64,000 nt of DNA. Origin: Tenacibaculum maritimum NCIMB 2154 (lineage in GTDB: Bacteria; Bacteroidota; Bacteroidia; Flavobacteriales; Flavobacteriaceae). The first letter of the stretch is position 1; every line of letters begins with the position of its first letter. Made by a program: the position numbers and the translations under genes. The notes under the pieces were generated by a model. The model saw only the letters and a list, made by a program, of their open reading frames with translations. It was not told the DNA's origin and made no database searches. Positions 36,736-45,776 of the stretch are shown piece after piece. The stretch spans positions 186,001 through 250,000 of the forward strand of contig NZ_LT634361.1 in NCBI RefSeq assembly GCF_900119795.1, given 5' to 3'.

Positions 36736-36766
36736 TTGTTTAAGTCTTCCATATCCTGTATCTTTG
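36736..36766 (+). promoter_or_regulatory. Promoter of serS
   Basis: TTG (36736-36738), 20 bases, TATCTTTG (36759-36766). The apparent earlier start of the serS frame at 36736 is this -33 TTG, so translation most likely begins at the ATG at 36787. Confidence 0.68.
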
Positions 36767-36786
36767 CATTCTTAAAAAATAAAAAT

Positions 36787-38061
36787 ATGTTACAGGTTCC
36801 GTTTATTAGAGAGAACAAGCAAATTGTTTTAGAAGGATTAGCTAAGCGTAATTTTGCAGATTCAGAAGCAATAGTTGAAAAAGTTTTAAATACTGATGAA
36901 ACACGTAGGTCAACGCAAGTTTTACTAGATGAAATATTAGCGGAATCTAATAAGCTATCTAAGGAAATTGGAAGCCTTTTTAAATCTGGTGAAGTTCAAA
37001 AAGCAAATTTGTTAAAAGAGAGAACAAGTTTATTAAAAGAGAAGGCTACTGCAACTAAAGAAATGTTGAATGAAGTTACAATAAAGCTTCAAGAATTACT
37101 ATATCAAATTCCAAATATTCCTCATCCTTCTGTAAAAGCGGGAAAGAGTGAAGAAGATAACGAAGAGATTTTTAGAGAGGGAGTAATCCCTAATTTAGGA
37201 GAAAACGCTTTGCCTCATTGGGAGTTGGCAAAAAAATATGATATTATAGATTTCGATTTAGGAGCGAAAATATCAGGAGCGGGTTTCCCTGTATATAAAG
37301 GGAAAGGAGCTAGGTTGCAACGTGCGTTAATCAATTATTTTTTAGATAAAAATATAGCTGCGGGTTATAAAGAAGTTCAAGTGCCTCATTTGATTAATGA
37401 AGCATCGGGTTATGGTACCGGCCAATTGCCAGATAAGGAAGGTCAAATGTATCATATAACTGAAGATAATTTGTATTTAATTCCAACAGCGGAAGTTCCA
37501 ATTACCAATATGTTTAGAGGTAATTTGCTAAAGGAAAATGAACTCCCTCTATTATGTACAGGATATACGCCTTGTTTTCGTCGTGAAGCAGGAAGTTATG
37601 GAGCACATGTAAGAGGTTTGAACAGGTTGCATCAATTTGATAAGGTTGAAATTGTACGTGTGGAGCACCCTGATAATTCATATAAAGCACTAGATGGAAT
37701 GGTAACGCATATTAAAGATATTTTAAGAGAGTTAAAGCTTCCTTATCGCATTCTGAGATTATGTGGTGGAGATACAGGATTTACCTCGGCTTTAACTTTT
37801 GATTTTGAATTGTTTTCAACAGCGCAAGATCGTTGGCTAGAAATTAGTTCTGCTTCTAATTTTGAAACATTTCAAGCAAACAGGCTAAAATTGCGTTTTA
37901 AAAATAAAGAAGGAAAAAGTGAGTATGCTCATACGCTAAATGGAAGTTCTTTAGCACTACCTAGGGTTTTAGCAGGTATTTTAGAAAACTATCAGGAAGA
38001 AGGGGGAATAAGAATTCCAGAAGTCTTAGTTCCTTATTGTGGTTTTGAAATGATAGACTAG
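36787..38061 (+). CDS. serS: Seryl-tRNA synthetase
   Basis: A class II synthetase of 424 residues charging tRNA-Ser (and tRNA-Sec where present). It has an N-terminal long antiparallel coiled coil (about 30-100) that grips the tRNA variable arm, then the catalytic domain with TPCFRREAGSYGAHVRGLNR (motif 2) and LNGSSLALPRVLAGILENYQ (motif 3). The start ATG at 36787 (MLQVPFIREN) fits the family; an in-frame TTG at 36736 falls on the promoter. A terminator follows the stop. Confidence 0.97.
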   Translation: MLQVPFIRENKQIVLEGLAKRNFADSEAIVEKVLNTDETRRSTQVLLDEILAESNKLSKEIGSLFKSGEVQKANLLKERTSLLKEKATATKEMLNEVTIKLQELLYQIPNIPHPSVKAGKSEEDNEEIFREGVIPNLGENALPHWELAKKYDIIDFDLGAKISGAGFPVYKGKGARLQRALINYFLDKNIAAGYKEVQVPHLINEASGYGTGQLPDKEGQMYHITEDNLYLIPTAEVPITNMFRGNLLKENELPLLCTGYTPCFRREAGSYGAHVRGLNRLHQFDKVEIVRVEHPDNSYKALDGMVTHIKDILRELKLPYRILRLCGGDTGFTSALTFDFELFSTAQDRWLEISSASNFETFQANRLKLRFKNKEGKSEYAHTLNGSSLALPRVLAGILENYQEEGGIRIPEVLVPYCGFEMID

Positions 38062-38071
38062 AAAGAAATTA

Positions 38072-38104
38072 AAAATCCGAGTTACGTAATGTAGCTCGGA
38101 TTTT
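38072..38104 (+). terminator. Terminator after serS
   Basis: AAAATCCGAG (38072-38081) pairs with CTCGGATTTT (38095-38104) around a 13-base loop. Confidence 0.85.
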
Positions 38105-38159
38105 CGTGTTTAATTCAATCCCCTTAATTGAAAAAAAAGTATTATCTAAATTGTATTGA

Positions 38160-38303
38160 TTAATTTGCAATAACAGCAACCATTAATCTTTTGTATCTAT
38201 TCATTTCTAAAAGAGCCTCGAAATAAGCATTTATTTGACCAGCTTTCATAAATTCTATAGCGTTTTCTTTCGCGGACTCATATTGTTTCATTAAGTTTCT
38301 CAT
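38160..38303 (-). CDS. Small protein of 47 residues, hypothetical
   Basis: A short minus-strand frame (MRNLMKQYESAKENAIEFMK and on, ending in MVAVIAN). It is strongly helical and amphipathic, with alternating charged and hydrophobic residues and a Tyr/Arg/Lys-rich middle (NRYKRL). It fills the gap between the serS terminator and the TPR gene. I believe similar short proteins occur in other Flavobacteriaceae, but cannot verify this here. No function can be proposed. The ATG start is at 38303 with no Shine-Dalgarno. Confidence 0.6.
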   Translation of the reverse strand: MRNLMKQYESAKENAIEFMKAGQINAYFEALLEMNRYKRLMVAVIAN

Positions 38304-38484
38304 AATAATAACTTGTTAGTTGTTTTAGATATAAGTCAAAATTCATGCCAAAGAATTACAAAAAGGAATAGGAGATAGGATGATTTAATAAAACATTAAC
38401 AAAAGACAATAGCTTTCTTTTAGGTATAAAATTTGTATTTTGCTAAAAGAAAGAGTATTAAACTTGTTTAACTATACTTTAAAA

Positions 38485-40254
38485 ATGAAGAAAATACTAT
38501 TCGTAACTTTTTTAATCTTTAGCAACGTTATTATTGCACAGAATGATTATCTAATAGCAGAAAACTATTACCGTCAAGGAGCATATGAAAAGGCCACACA
38601 GTTTTATTTAAAATTATACGGTAAGAATAAATATAATACTACTTACTTACGAAAGCTGATTTCTTGTTACCAAGAAACAGGTAACTTTTTACAGGCAGAT
38701 AAGCTATTAAGAGAAAGAATAAAACAGCAACCTAGCCAAATTTATTTGAATATTTTTTTAGGGTATAATTATGAACGTCAGCAAAAAAATGAAAAAGCAA
38801 AGGAGTTTTATAGTAAAACGCTTCAATTACTAGAAAAAGATGCTAATTATGGAGGCGTTGTAGGGCGTGCTTTTAGAGAATATAATTTGCTGGATTATGC
38901 AATAAAAGCTTATGAAAAAGCAATGCTAAAACAACCGAAAGCAAATTTTTCATTTCAGATAGCACAAATCTATGGAGAGCAAGGTAATGTAGAAAAGATG
39001 TTTCAATCGTATATAAATATGATTGATAAAAATGCAAACTATTTAAAAAATGTAAAACGTTATATAAGCAGATATATAACTGATGATAATGAAGATCAAA
39101 ATAATATTCTATTAAAAAAGACATTATTAAAAAAATCTATCAGTAATCCTAAAAATGCGTGGAATCAATTATTGAGTTGGCTGTTCATACAGCAAAAAGA
39201 TTTTGGAAAAGCATTTATTCAAGAAAAAGCATTATACGCAAGAGAGGATAAATTTTTATCGAGAATGAAGAAGTTGGGCGAAATTTCCTTTGAAAATAAA
39301 GACTACGAAATAGCTCAAAAGAGTTTTGACTTCTTTATATTGAAGACAAGGTATCCACAAGAGAAAATAGATGGAATTTATCATAAGATTCAAATAGCAA
39401 TTTTACAAAAAAAGTTAGGGGTCGAGGAAAAAATACAAGCTATTTTTGAAGAATATGGAAAAAATAAAACAACTTTACCTATTCAAATAGCTTATGCAGA
39501 CTATTTAACTTTTCAAAAAAATCAACCTGAAAAAGCAAAACAAGTTTTAGAAGAAGCAATGTTGTTTACAACATCAAAATTTCAGGAAGCACAGTTAAAA
39601 ATAAAATTAGGAGATATATTAGTTTTTACCGAGCAATTTAATAAAGCATTGCTTTATTTTACACAGGTTCAAACGAAATTAAAAGGGCATACATTGGCGC
39701 AAGAAGCTCGTTTTAAGGTGGCGCAAACATCCTATTTTAAAAATGATTTTAAATGGGCAATGGCGCAGCTGAAAGTGCTAAAGAGCTCGTCATCTCAGCT
39801 AATTGCTAATGATGCTACAGAATTATTTTTGATAATATCAGATAATCAATCTAAAGACAGTATTCCTTCAGGATTAAAAAGGTATGCGAAAGCAGATTTA
39901 TTGGCTTTTCAAAATAAAAATGAAGATGCAATTATTGTTTTAAATGATGTCATTATAGCATTTAAAGGGCAGCCAATTGAAGATGAAGCGTTATTTAAGC
40001 AAGCAAAATTATTTATAGAAGAAGCAAAATTTGACAGTGCAATCGCCAATTTAGAAAATATAATACGGTTAAAAGTTGATGGTATTTTAGTAGATGATAG
40101 TTTATATGAATTGGCCGAATTGTACCGTACAAAATTAAATCAGCCTGAAAAAGCTTCAGAATATTATCAAAAGATTATTTTTGACCACCAATCAAGTATT
40201 TATTTAGTTGATGCCCGTAAAAAGTATAGGAAATTACGCGGAGAAGAAATTTAA
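38485..40254 (+). CDS. Tetratricopeptide repeat protein, exported
   Basis: A 589-residue protein with a signal peptide (MKKILFVTFLIFSNVIIAQ) followed by many TPR-type helical hairpins over almost the full length (for example YRQGAYEKATQFYLKLYGKN and LVDDSLYELAELYRTKLNQP). TPR arrays mediate protein-protein contacts; the partner is unknown. I start at ATG 38485; the frame extends upstream to TTG 38440, but that codon lies inside a TATTTTG promoter-like element. DUF4286, rsmA and mgtE genes follow closely, so it may head that operon. Confidence 0.85.
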   Translation: MKKILFVTFLIFSNVIIAQNDYLIAENYYRQGAYEKATQFYLKLYGKNKYNTTYLRKLISCYQETGNFLQADKLLRERIKQQPSQIYLNIFLGYNYERQQKNEKAKEFYSKTLQLLEKDANYGGVVGRAFREYNLLDYAIKAYEKAMLKQPKANFSFQIAQIYGEQGNVEKMFQSYINMIDKNANYLKNVKRYISRYITDDNEDQNNILLKKTLLKKSISNPKNAWNQLLSWLFIQQKDFGKAFIQEKALYAREDKFLSRMKKLGEISFENKDYEIAQKSFDFFILKTRYPQEKIDGIYHKIQIAILQKKLGVEEKIQAIFEEYGKNKTTLPIQIAYADYLTFQKNQPEKAKQVLEEAMLFTTSKFQEAQLKIKLGDILVFTEQFNKALLYFTQVQTKLKGHTLAQEARFKVAQTSYFKNDFKWAMAQLKVLKSSSSQLIANDATELFLIISDNQSKDSIPSGLKRYAKADLLAFQNKNEDAIIVLNDVIIAFKGQPIEDEALFKQAKLFIEEAKFDSAIANLENIIRLKVDGILVDDSLYELAELYRTKLNQPEKASEYYQKIIFDHQSSIYLVDARKKYRKLRGEEI

Positions 40255-40267
40255 AAATATTTAGTAA

Positions 40268-40597
40268 ATGTATATATATAACGTAACAGTAAACGTTGAA
40301 CAGGGTGTTCATGCAGAGTGGTTAACATGGATTGAATCACATATACCGGAAGTATTAAATACAGGGAAATTTATTAGTGCTAAAATGACTGAGGTTTTAG
40401 TAGAAGAGGAAATGGGAAGTAGAACTTATTCTATTCAATATACAGCAAAGAGTCGTGAGGATTTAGATGAGTATTATGAAAAACATGCAAGTGAATTGCG
40501 TTCTAATGGTGTAAAAAAGTTTGCAGATAAGGTATTGGCTTTTCGTACAGAATTAAAAATAATTAATGAGTTTTATCCAACTGCAGTAAATAATTAA
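40268..40597 (+). CDS. DUF4286 family protein
   Basis: A 109-residue cytosolic protein with a ferredoxin-like alpha/beta pattern: [20 protein letters not shown], then ILVEEE-type strands and a FYPTAVNN tail. It resembles DUF4286, found in many Bacteroidota without known function. It lies 13 bases after the TPR gene and one base before rsmA, so it is clearly co-transcribed. Conserved proximity to rsmA would be worth checking. Confidence 0.85.
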   Translation: MYIYNVTVNVEQGVHAEWLTWIESHIPEVLNTGKFISAKMTEVLVEEEMGSRTYSIQYTAKSREDLDEYYEKHASELRSNGVKKFADKVLAFRTELKIINEFYPTAVNN

Positions 40598-40598
40598 T

Positions 40599-41402
40599 AT
40601 GTCTGTAAGAGCTAAGAAACATTTAGGGCAACATTTTTTAAAAGATGAGAATATTGCAAGAAAGATAGGAGACTCCTTAACAGAGAAAGGATATAATCAT
40701 GTTTTAGAAATAGGTCCAGGAATGGGGGTTCTGACAAAATACTTACTAGAAAAAGAGCCAAAGGTTACTGTAATGGAATTAGATACAGAATCAGTGGTGT
40801 ATTTAAGAGAAACGTTTCCTGTAGCTCATTTTAAGTTGAATACCTCTCCAGAGAAATTTACGATTATTGAAGGTGATTTTTTAAAAAAATCGCTACAAGA
40901 TATTTTTAAAGGGGAACAAGTAGCTATTATAGGAAACTTTCCATACAATATTTCTAGTCAAATTGTATTTAAAGCGATAGAAAATAGAGATTATGTTCCT
41001 GAATTTTCAGGAATGTTTCAGAAAGAAGTAGCCCAAAGAATTGCAGAAAAAGAAGGCTCAAAGATATACGGAATACTTTCTGTGTTAACTCAGGCTTTTT
41101 ACAATGTAGAGTATCTTTTTACAGTGCCTCCTAGTGTATTTAACCCTCCTCCAAAAGTTGATTCAGGAGTAGTTAGGCTTATTAGAAAAGAGAATTATAG
41201 CTTGCCTGTCGATGAAAGATTATTTTTCAATGTAGTAAAAACAGCATTTAACCAACGAAGAAAAATGCTTAGAAGTAGCTTAAAATCTTTTAGACTTTCG
41301 GAAACTTTGAAAGAAGACCCTATCTTTGCGAAGCGTCCCGAACAATTGTCGGTACAAAGCTTTATAGAACTGACAGATAAAATCGCAAAAAATGGCATTT
41401 AA
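40599..41402 (+). CDS. rsmA: 16S rRNA (adenine1518/1519-N6)-dimethyltransferase
   Basis: Dimethylates two adjacent adenines in helix 45 of 16S rRNA during 30S maturation (KsgA). The 267-residue protein has [19 protein letters not shown] motif I ([10 protein letters not shown]), the catalytic [10 protein letters not shown] (family NLPY) and a C-terminal helical domain. It begins one base after the DUF4286 stop and overlaps the mgtE start by 11 bases, so the three genes are translationally coupled. Confidence 0.96.
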   Translation: MSVRAKKHLGQHFLKDENIARKIGDSLTEKGYNHVLEIGPGMGVLTKYLLEKEPKVTVMELDTESVVYLRETFPVAHFKLNTSPEKFTIIEGDFLKKSLQDIFKGEQVAIIGNFPYNISSQIVFKAIENRDYVPEFSGMFQKEVAQRIAEKEGSKIYGILSVLTQAFYNVEYLFTVPPSVFNPPPKVDSGVVRLIRKENYSLPVDERLFFNVVKTAFNQRRKMLRSSLKSFRLSETLKEDPIFAKRPEQLSVQSFIELTDKIAKNGI

Positions 41403-42741
41403 GATTACTGAAACTCTTTTAAAAGATGTAGCATTATATATTAATACTAAAAATAATGCAGCGCTTTCTGAACGCTTCAAAGAAATGCATCATGCAGATA
41501 TTGCAGAGGTGTTGAATGAATTATCGTTTGATGAAGCGTTGTATATTATACGTTTATTGGATAGTGAAACAACATCGGAGGTTTTAATGGATGTTGATGA
41601 CGATGTTAGAGAGAAGGTGTTGAAACAGCTTTCAGCGAAAGAGATTGCAGAAGAGATAGATGAATTAGATACTGATGACGCTGCTGATATAATTGCAGAA
41701 CTTCCTGAAAAGAGAAAGCAGGAGGTAATGCAAAGAATAGAAGATGAAGTGCATGCCAAGGAAATTGTGGAGTTGCTGAGATATGATGAGAATTCTGCAG
41801 GAGGGTTAATGGCAAAGGAATTAGTAAAGGTCAATGTAAATTGGACTATTTTGCGTTGCGTCAAAGAAATGCGAATCCAAGCAGAGGAAGTAACAAGAGT
41901 ACATTCTATATATGTTGTTGATGATAGTGGAAAATTGAAAGGAAGATTATCGTTAAAAGATTTATTAATGGCATCTACTAAGGCTAAAATTGCTGATGTA
42001 TATATTCCTAAAGTAGATTTTGTGAATGTGACAGATGAAGCAGAAGAAGTTGCAAATGTAATGCGTAAGTATGATCTAGAGGCAATTCCTGTCGTTGACG
42101 AACTAGGTGTTTTAGTAGGAAGAATTACTATTGATGATATTGTAGATGTAATAAAAGAAGAAGCAGAAAAAGATTATCAACTTGCAGCAGGTATTACACA
42201 AGATGTTGAAGCGAGTGATACTATTTGGCAACTTACTAGAGCTCGACTGCCTTGGCTTTTTTTGGGGCTGCTAGGAGGAATAGGCGCTTTTTTAATTATG
42301 GAAAACTTTAAAGAAACTTTTAGTGAAAATGCAGTACTATTCTTTTTTACGCCATTAATAGCAGCTATGGCAGGGAATGTAGGAGTGCAATCATCAGCAA
42401 TTATTGTGCAAGGGCTGGCTAATGATGACGTAAAAGGTAGTGTAAATAATAGACTTGTTAAAGAAATGCTACTAGCAGCATTTAATGGAGTGATGCTAGC
42501 GTTATTTTTATTTGGTTTTATTTGGCTGTATGATGGAGGATTTCAAAAAGCATTTGCAATTTCAGTATCCTTAATTGTTGTAATTATTGTAGCGGGTTTA
42601 ATAGGTACGTTTATTCCATTATTTTTGAATAAAAGAGGAATAGATCCTGCAATAGCTACAGGACCTTTTATTACAACAAGTAATGATATTTTTGGGATTC
42701 TAATTTACTTTTGGATAGCAAAAATGATTATTGGCTTTTAG
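41392..42741 (+). CDS. mgtE: Magnesium transporter MgtE
   Basis: A 449-residue Mg2+ channel of the inner membrane. The N-terminal MgtE helical superhelix (about 1-130), paired CBS domains (about 135-250) and five C-terminal membrane helices are present, including [18 protein letters not shown] and [14 protein letters not shown], the conserved pore segments. Mg2+ binding between the N and CBS domains is known to gate the family. It starts within rsmA (11-base overlap) and its 3' end overlaps the convergent LysE-type gene by 14 bases. Confidence 0.95.
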   Translation: MAFKITETLLKDVALYINTKNNAALSERFKEMHHADIAEVLNELSFDEALYIIRLLDSETTSEVLMDVDDDVREKVLKQLSAKEIAEEIDELDTDDAADIIAELPEKRKQEVMQRIEDEVHAKEIVELLRYDENSAGGLMAKELVKVNVNWTILRCVKEMRIQAEEVTRVHSIYVVDDSGKLKGRLSLKDLLMASTKAKIADVYIPKVDFVNVTDEAEEVANVMRKYDLEAIPVVDELGVLVGRITIDDIVDVIKEEAEKDYQLAAGITQDVEASDTIWQLTRARLPWLFLGLLGGIGAFLIMENFKETFSENAVLFFFTPLIAAMAGNVGVQSSAIIVQGLANDDVKGSVNNRLVKEMLLAAFNGVMLALFLFGFIWLYDGGFQKAFAISVSLIVVIIVAGLIGTFIPLFLNKRGIDPAIATGPFITTSNDIFGILIYFWIAKMIIGF

Positions 42742-43414
42742 TAGTCTGTTCTACTTTTTCAAATAGGTTATCAATTTGATCTTTAGGAATAAAGCTCTTA
42801 AGCATAATAATAGCTCCAAATACAATTAACATAATGCCCATACCTCGTTTTATTCTGTAAATAACTAACGGAGTTAATTTACTTTTTAATTGCTTTGCTA
42901 ATAGTATTTTACCTAAGTCAGTAAGAGCGTAGCCGAAAATAACCACAACAAAATACCAAAAAATGGAAGTCGGATCCATATTTAATGTTGGACCAACAAC
43001 AACGACAATTCCTAACCAACCTGCCAAAACACCAACATTAATAAAGTTTAAAGCAAAGCCTTTTAATAGCAACTTTAGATAGTTATTACTTTCAGGAATT
43101 TCAACTTCAGGAACTTTGAGCTCTTTTTTATTGTTCTTATCTAAGTAAGTTATTAAACCGTAAACAATAAGAATGAGTCCACCTATTAAAAATAATCTTG
43201 GATCATCTTTTATCTCCTCTAATAAGCTTCTACTACCAAAATAAGCAATAAGTATGAAAAAGATATCCCCTAAAATAACTCCGATATCAAAAGCAATAGC
43301 GGCACGTGCTCCTTTTAATATGCTGGTTTTAATGAGCATAAAAAAAACAGGTCCTATCATAAAGGACATTGCAAAACCTATAAAAAAAGCATTTTTAAAA
43401 TTATATAAATCCAT
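42728..43414 (-). CDS. LysE family translocator
   Basis: A 228-residue inner-membrane exporter of the LysE/RhtB superfamily, which exports amino acids or related metabolites. Six predicted membrane helices and the family start signature (GFAMSFMIGPVFFMLIKTSI, a conserved G-x-x-P near the N terminus) are visible. A long charged loop (DKNNKKELKVPEVEIPESNN) lies between helices 3 and 4. Its last 14 bases overlap the end of mgtE on the other strand. The substrate is unknown. Confidence 0.88.
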   Translation of the reverse strand: MDLYNFKNAFFIGFAMSFMIGPVFFMLIKTSILKGARAAIAFDIGVILGDIFFILIAYFGSRSLLEEIKDDPRLFLIGGLILIVYGLITYLDKNNKKELKVPEVEIPESNNYLKLLLKGFALNFINVGVLAGWLGIVVVVGPTLNMDPTSIFWYFVVVIFGYALTDLGKILLAKQLKSKLTPLVIYRIKRGMGIMLIVFGAIIMLKSFIPKDQIDNLFEKVEQTTKSQ

Positions 43415-43434
43415 ATTCTTAGCTAGCGATTTTT

Positions 43435-44487
43435 TTAAACATCATCAAAGTCAACTGTAATTTTAGAAGTGGCAGGGTGCGCTTGACAAGTTAAAATAAA
43501 GCCTTCTTCTAATTCTGCTTCTGTTAAAATAGCATTTTTACTCATTACCGCTTTTCCTTCAGTAACTTTAGCAATACAACTTGAACAAACTCCTCCTTGG
43601 CAAGAATATGGAGCATCTAACTTATTACGTAAGCTAGCAGCTAAAATATCATCGGAAGCATCCATTGTAAATGTTGTTTTTTCGTCATCTAAAAGCACGG
43701 TAATTTCTGATTTTCCATCAGAAATAGTCATGTCATTTTTGTGTTCAGTAGTGCTGCTAGAGGTAAAAAGTTCGAAATGAATAGCTTCTTTGTTAAATCC
43801 GTTTTCTTGAAGAGTATTAGAAACTACTTGGATCATTTCTTCCGGTCCGCATAGGAAAGCACTATGAAAATGAAGTTTTTTATACGTATTTTTAATAAAA
43901 TGATTAATATGTCCTTGATCTATTCTACCAAATTTATTATGGGTAGTGGCTTCCTGGCTAAAAACATAATGCAGATTGAATTGGGTAGGGTATTGATGAT
44001 TCAGAGCATTTAATTCTGAATAAAAAATAGTGCTTTCTACTGTTTTATTCCCGTAAATCAGAGTAAAAGTTGAAGAAGGTTCATTTTCTAATACAGCTTT
44101 TATCATTGATAAAATAGGAGTAATACCACTACCTGCAGCAAAGGCAATGTAATTTTTGTTTTTGGAAGGTTGTAAGATGAATTTACCTTCTGGACTTGAA
44201 ACTTCTATAGGATCACCTACTTTTAATTTTGAGGTAGCATAGTTGGAAAAGATTCCATTAGTTATTGCTTTTATTGCAACTTTTAGTTCGTTGCTTTTTG
44301 GAGAACTACAAATAGAGTAAGCTCTACGAAGCACTTTGTTTTCTATTTCCTTTTTTATAGTAATATATTGTCCTGCAATAAAATTGTAATCTTTTTGAAG
44401 TTCACTAGGAACATCAAATACAATAGAAACCGCGTCAGCTGTTTCTTTTATCACTTCTTTAATTGTTAGTTTGTGAAATGTTGACAT
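43435..44487 (-). CDS. FAD-dependent oxidoreductase with plant-type 2Fe-2S domain (PaaE-like)
   Basis: A 350-residue NAD(P)H oxidoreductase of the ferredoxin-NADP reductase family. An FAD domain (RRAYSICSSP motif, about 1-105) and an NAD domain (FAAGSGITPILSMIKA) are followed by a C-terminal ferredoxin domain with CQGGVCSSC and a fourth Cys in LTCQAHP. The layout equals PaaE, the reductase of phenylacetyl-CoA epoxidase, but no paaABC genes are nearby, so the partner oxygenase is unknown. A -7-like TATTTTTG lies 20 bases before the start. Confidence 0.88.
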   Translation of the reverse strand: MSTFHKLTIKEVIKETADAVSIVFDVPSELQKDYNFIAGQYITIKKEIENKVLRRAYSICSSPKSNELKVAIKAITNGIFSNYATSKLKVGDPIEVSSPEGKFILQPSKNKNYIAFAAGSGITPILSMIKAVLENEPSSTFTLIYGNKTVESTIFYSELNALNHQYPTQFNLHYVFSQEATTHNKFGRIDQGHINHFIKNTYKKLHFHSAFLCGPEEMIQVVSNTLQENGFNKEAIHFELFTSSSTTEHKNDMTISDGKSEITVLLDDEKTTFTMDASDDILAASLRNKLDAPYSCQGGVCSSCIAKVTEGKAVMSKNAILTEAELEEGFILTCQAHPATSKITVDFDDV

Positions 44488-44506
44488 TGATATGAATTAT
44501 GAGTTA

Positions 44507-44514
44507 CAAAAATA
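44507..44514 (-). promoter_or_regulatory. Candidate -7 promoter element of the PaaE-like reductase gene
   Basis: The minus strand reads TATTTTTG, matching TAnnTTTG, 19 bases upstream of the ATG at 44487. Confidence 0.42.
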
Positions 44515-44569
44515 CGGAACTTAACTGATATCTATTGTTAGGGCTTTGGTAAAATAATACCTATAATAG

Positions 44570-44599
44570 TTATGCATAAATAAATTATGTATATATTTG
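44570..44599 (+). promoter_or_regulatory. Promoter and possible operator of the padR gene
   Basis: The palindrome TTATGCATAA (44570-44579) lies just before the -7 element TATATTTG (44592-44599), itself 20 bases before the padR ATG. The palindrome position between -33 and -7 would suit repression by PadR or another regulator. No -33 TTG is visible. Confidence 0.45.
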
Positions 44600-44619
44600 A
44601 AATGATTTAAATTATACGA

Positions 44620-44955
44620 ATGGCAAATCAAAAGCTATACAAAGGTTCTTTACAAACCATCATATTAAAATTATTGGCAGAGAATACTAAAATGTATGGA
44701 TATGAGATTACACAGAAGGTAAAAAAAATAACAGAAGGAGAATTAAAGATAACAGAAGGAGCATTGTATCCTGCATTGCATAAGCTTGAAGAGGAGGGGC
44801 TCCTAGAAGTTGAAGTAACCAAAGTAGGGAATAGGCTTCGTAAATATTATAAATTAACAGAAAGTGGTATTGAAGAAACGGAAAATAAATTGCTGGAAAT
44901 GCAAGAGTTTTTACGTATGATGGAGCGATTAATAAGTCCTAAATTCAATTTGTAA
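44620..44955 (+). CDS. PadR family transcriptional regulator
   Basis: A 111-residue winged-helix protein. The PadR core has LKLLAENTKMYGYEITQKV, then EGALYPALHKLEEEGLLEVE and the wing, ending in a short dimerisation helix (NKLLEMQEFLRMMERLI). PadR regulators usually repress a neighbouring membrane or export gene. The next gene, 26 bases downstream, is a membrane protein with a HAAS-like N terminus, which fits that pattern. A palindrome in its own promoter suggests autoregulation (inference). Confidence 0.92.
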   Translation: MANQKLYKGSLQTIILKLLAENTKMYGYEITQKVKKITEGELKITEGALYPALHKLEEEGLLEVEVTKVGNRLRKYYKLTESGIEETENKLLEMQEFLRMMERLISPKFNL

Positions 44956-44981
44956 AAGAAATAATGTAAAAAGAAAGCATA

Positions 44982-45674
44982 ATGAAACTGACAAACAATG
45001 AAATAAAAGCGTTGTACAAATTTACTCAAGAGCACTATGTAGCGTATTATGATGTTCAAGTAGAATTGGTAGATCATTTGGCAAATGATATTGAAAGAAT
45101 ATGGGAAGGAAGCCCAAGTTTATCCTTCGAAAAGGCAAGAGAACGAGCTTTCAAAAAGTTTGGAGTATTTGGTTTCTTGGATATAGTAGAAGAAAAACGA
45201 AAGCAAGTAGGAAAAAAATATAGGAGGATTCTTTGGAAATTTATAGAAGAATGGTTCAAATTGCCTAAAATAGTATGGACCATTATGATTTTTTTGTTTT
45301 TTTACAGTTTGACGCAATTTAAAATCAGTGCTTATGTATTTTCTTTTATCTTATTTAGTATTGGGATTATTGATATATTCTTATGTTTCAAATTAAAGCG
45401 GAACTCAAATAAAAGATTTAAAAAACAAGGAAAAAAATGGATGCTAGAAGAAATGATTTTCAATGTAGCTTCCTTTAATGGAATTTTTTTAAGTTCAAAT
45501 ATTGTCGGAATACACACAAAACTTGTTGAAGAAGTACCTTCGTTTAATTTTTCTATTTTGATTTCAATAATTGCTACTGTTGCGATGCTGTATTCTTACA
45601 TATCACTAATTTTGATTCCGAATAAAGCAGACAAGTTGTTATTAGAAGCGTATCCAGAATATGGACTGATCTAG
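44982..45674 (+). CDS. Membrane protein partner of PadR (HAAS-like N terminus)
   Basis: A 230-residue protein. The first 70 residues are a helical cytosolic domain (KLTNNEIKALYKF ... DHLANDIERIWEG), recalling the HAAS/DUF1700 class that accompanies PadR genes. Four predicted membrane helices follow from about residue 95 (IVWTIMIFLFFYSL onward). No transport motif or enzyme signature is visible. Co-transcription with padR is likely because of the 26-base gap. The function of such pairs in Flavobacteriaceae is unknown to me; a role in envelope stress is only speculation. Confidence 0.75.
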   Translation: MKLTNNEIKALYKFTQEHYVAYYDVQVELVDHLANDIERIWEGSPSLSFEKARERAFKKFGVFGFLDIVEEKRKQVGKKYRRILWKFIEEWFKLPKIVWTIMIFLFFYSLTQFKISAYVFSFILFSIGIIDIFLCFKLKRNSNKRFKKQGKKWMLEEMIFNVASFNGIFLSSNIVGIHTKLVEEVPSFNFSILISIIATVAMLYSYISLILIPNKADKLLLEAYPEYGLI

Positions 45675-45764
45675 ATTGGAGAGTAGGTTTTGGTAATGGT
45701 AAATTCATTTATTAGTTTTTTTGTTTTTACGAACTAATATCTCATAAAGGTTAAATCTATATTG

Positions 45765-45772
45765 TACTTTTG
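45765..45772 (+). promoter_or_regulatory. -7 promoter element of dxs
   Basis: TACTTTTG ends four bases before the ATG at 45777. It overlaps the longer frame starting at TTG 45762, which argues for the downstream ATG and a leaderless or near-leaderless transcript. Confidence 0.5.
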
Positions 45773-45776
45773 TAAT

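Noticed and set aside
43435-44487. Complete phenylacetate degradation locus
   Set aside because: Only the PaaE-like reductase is present; no paaABCD or other paa genes occur in the window.
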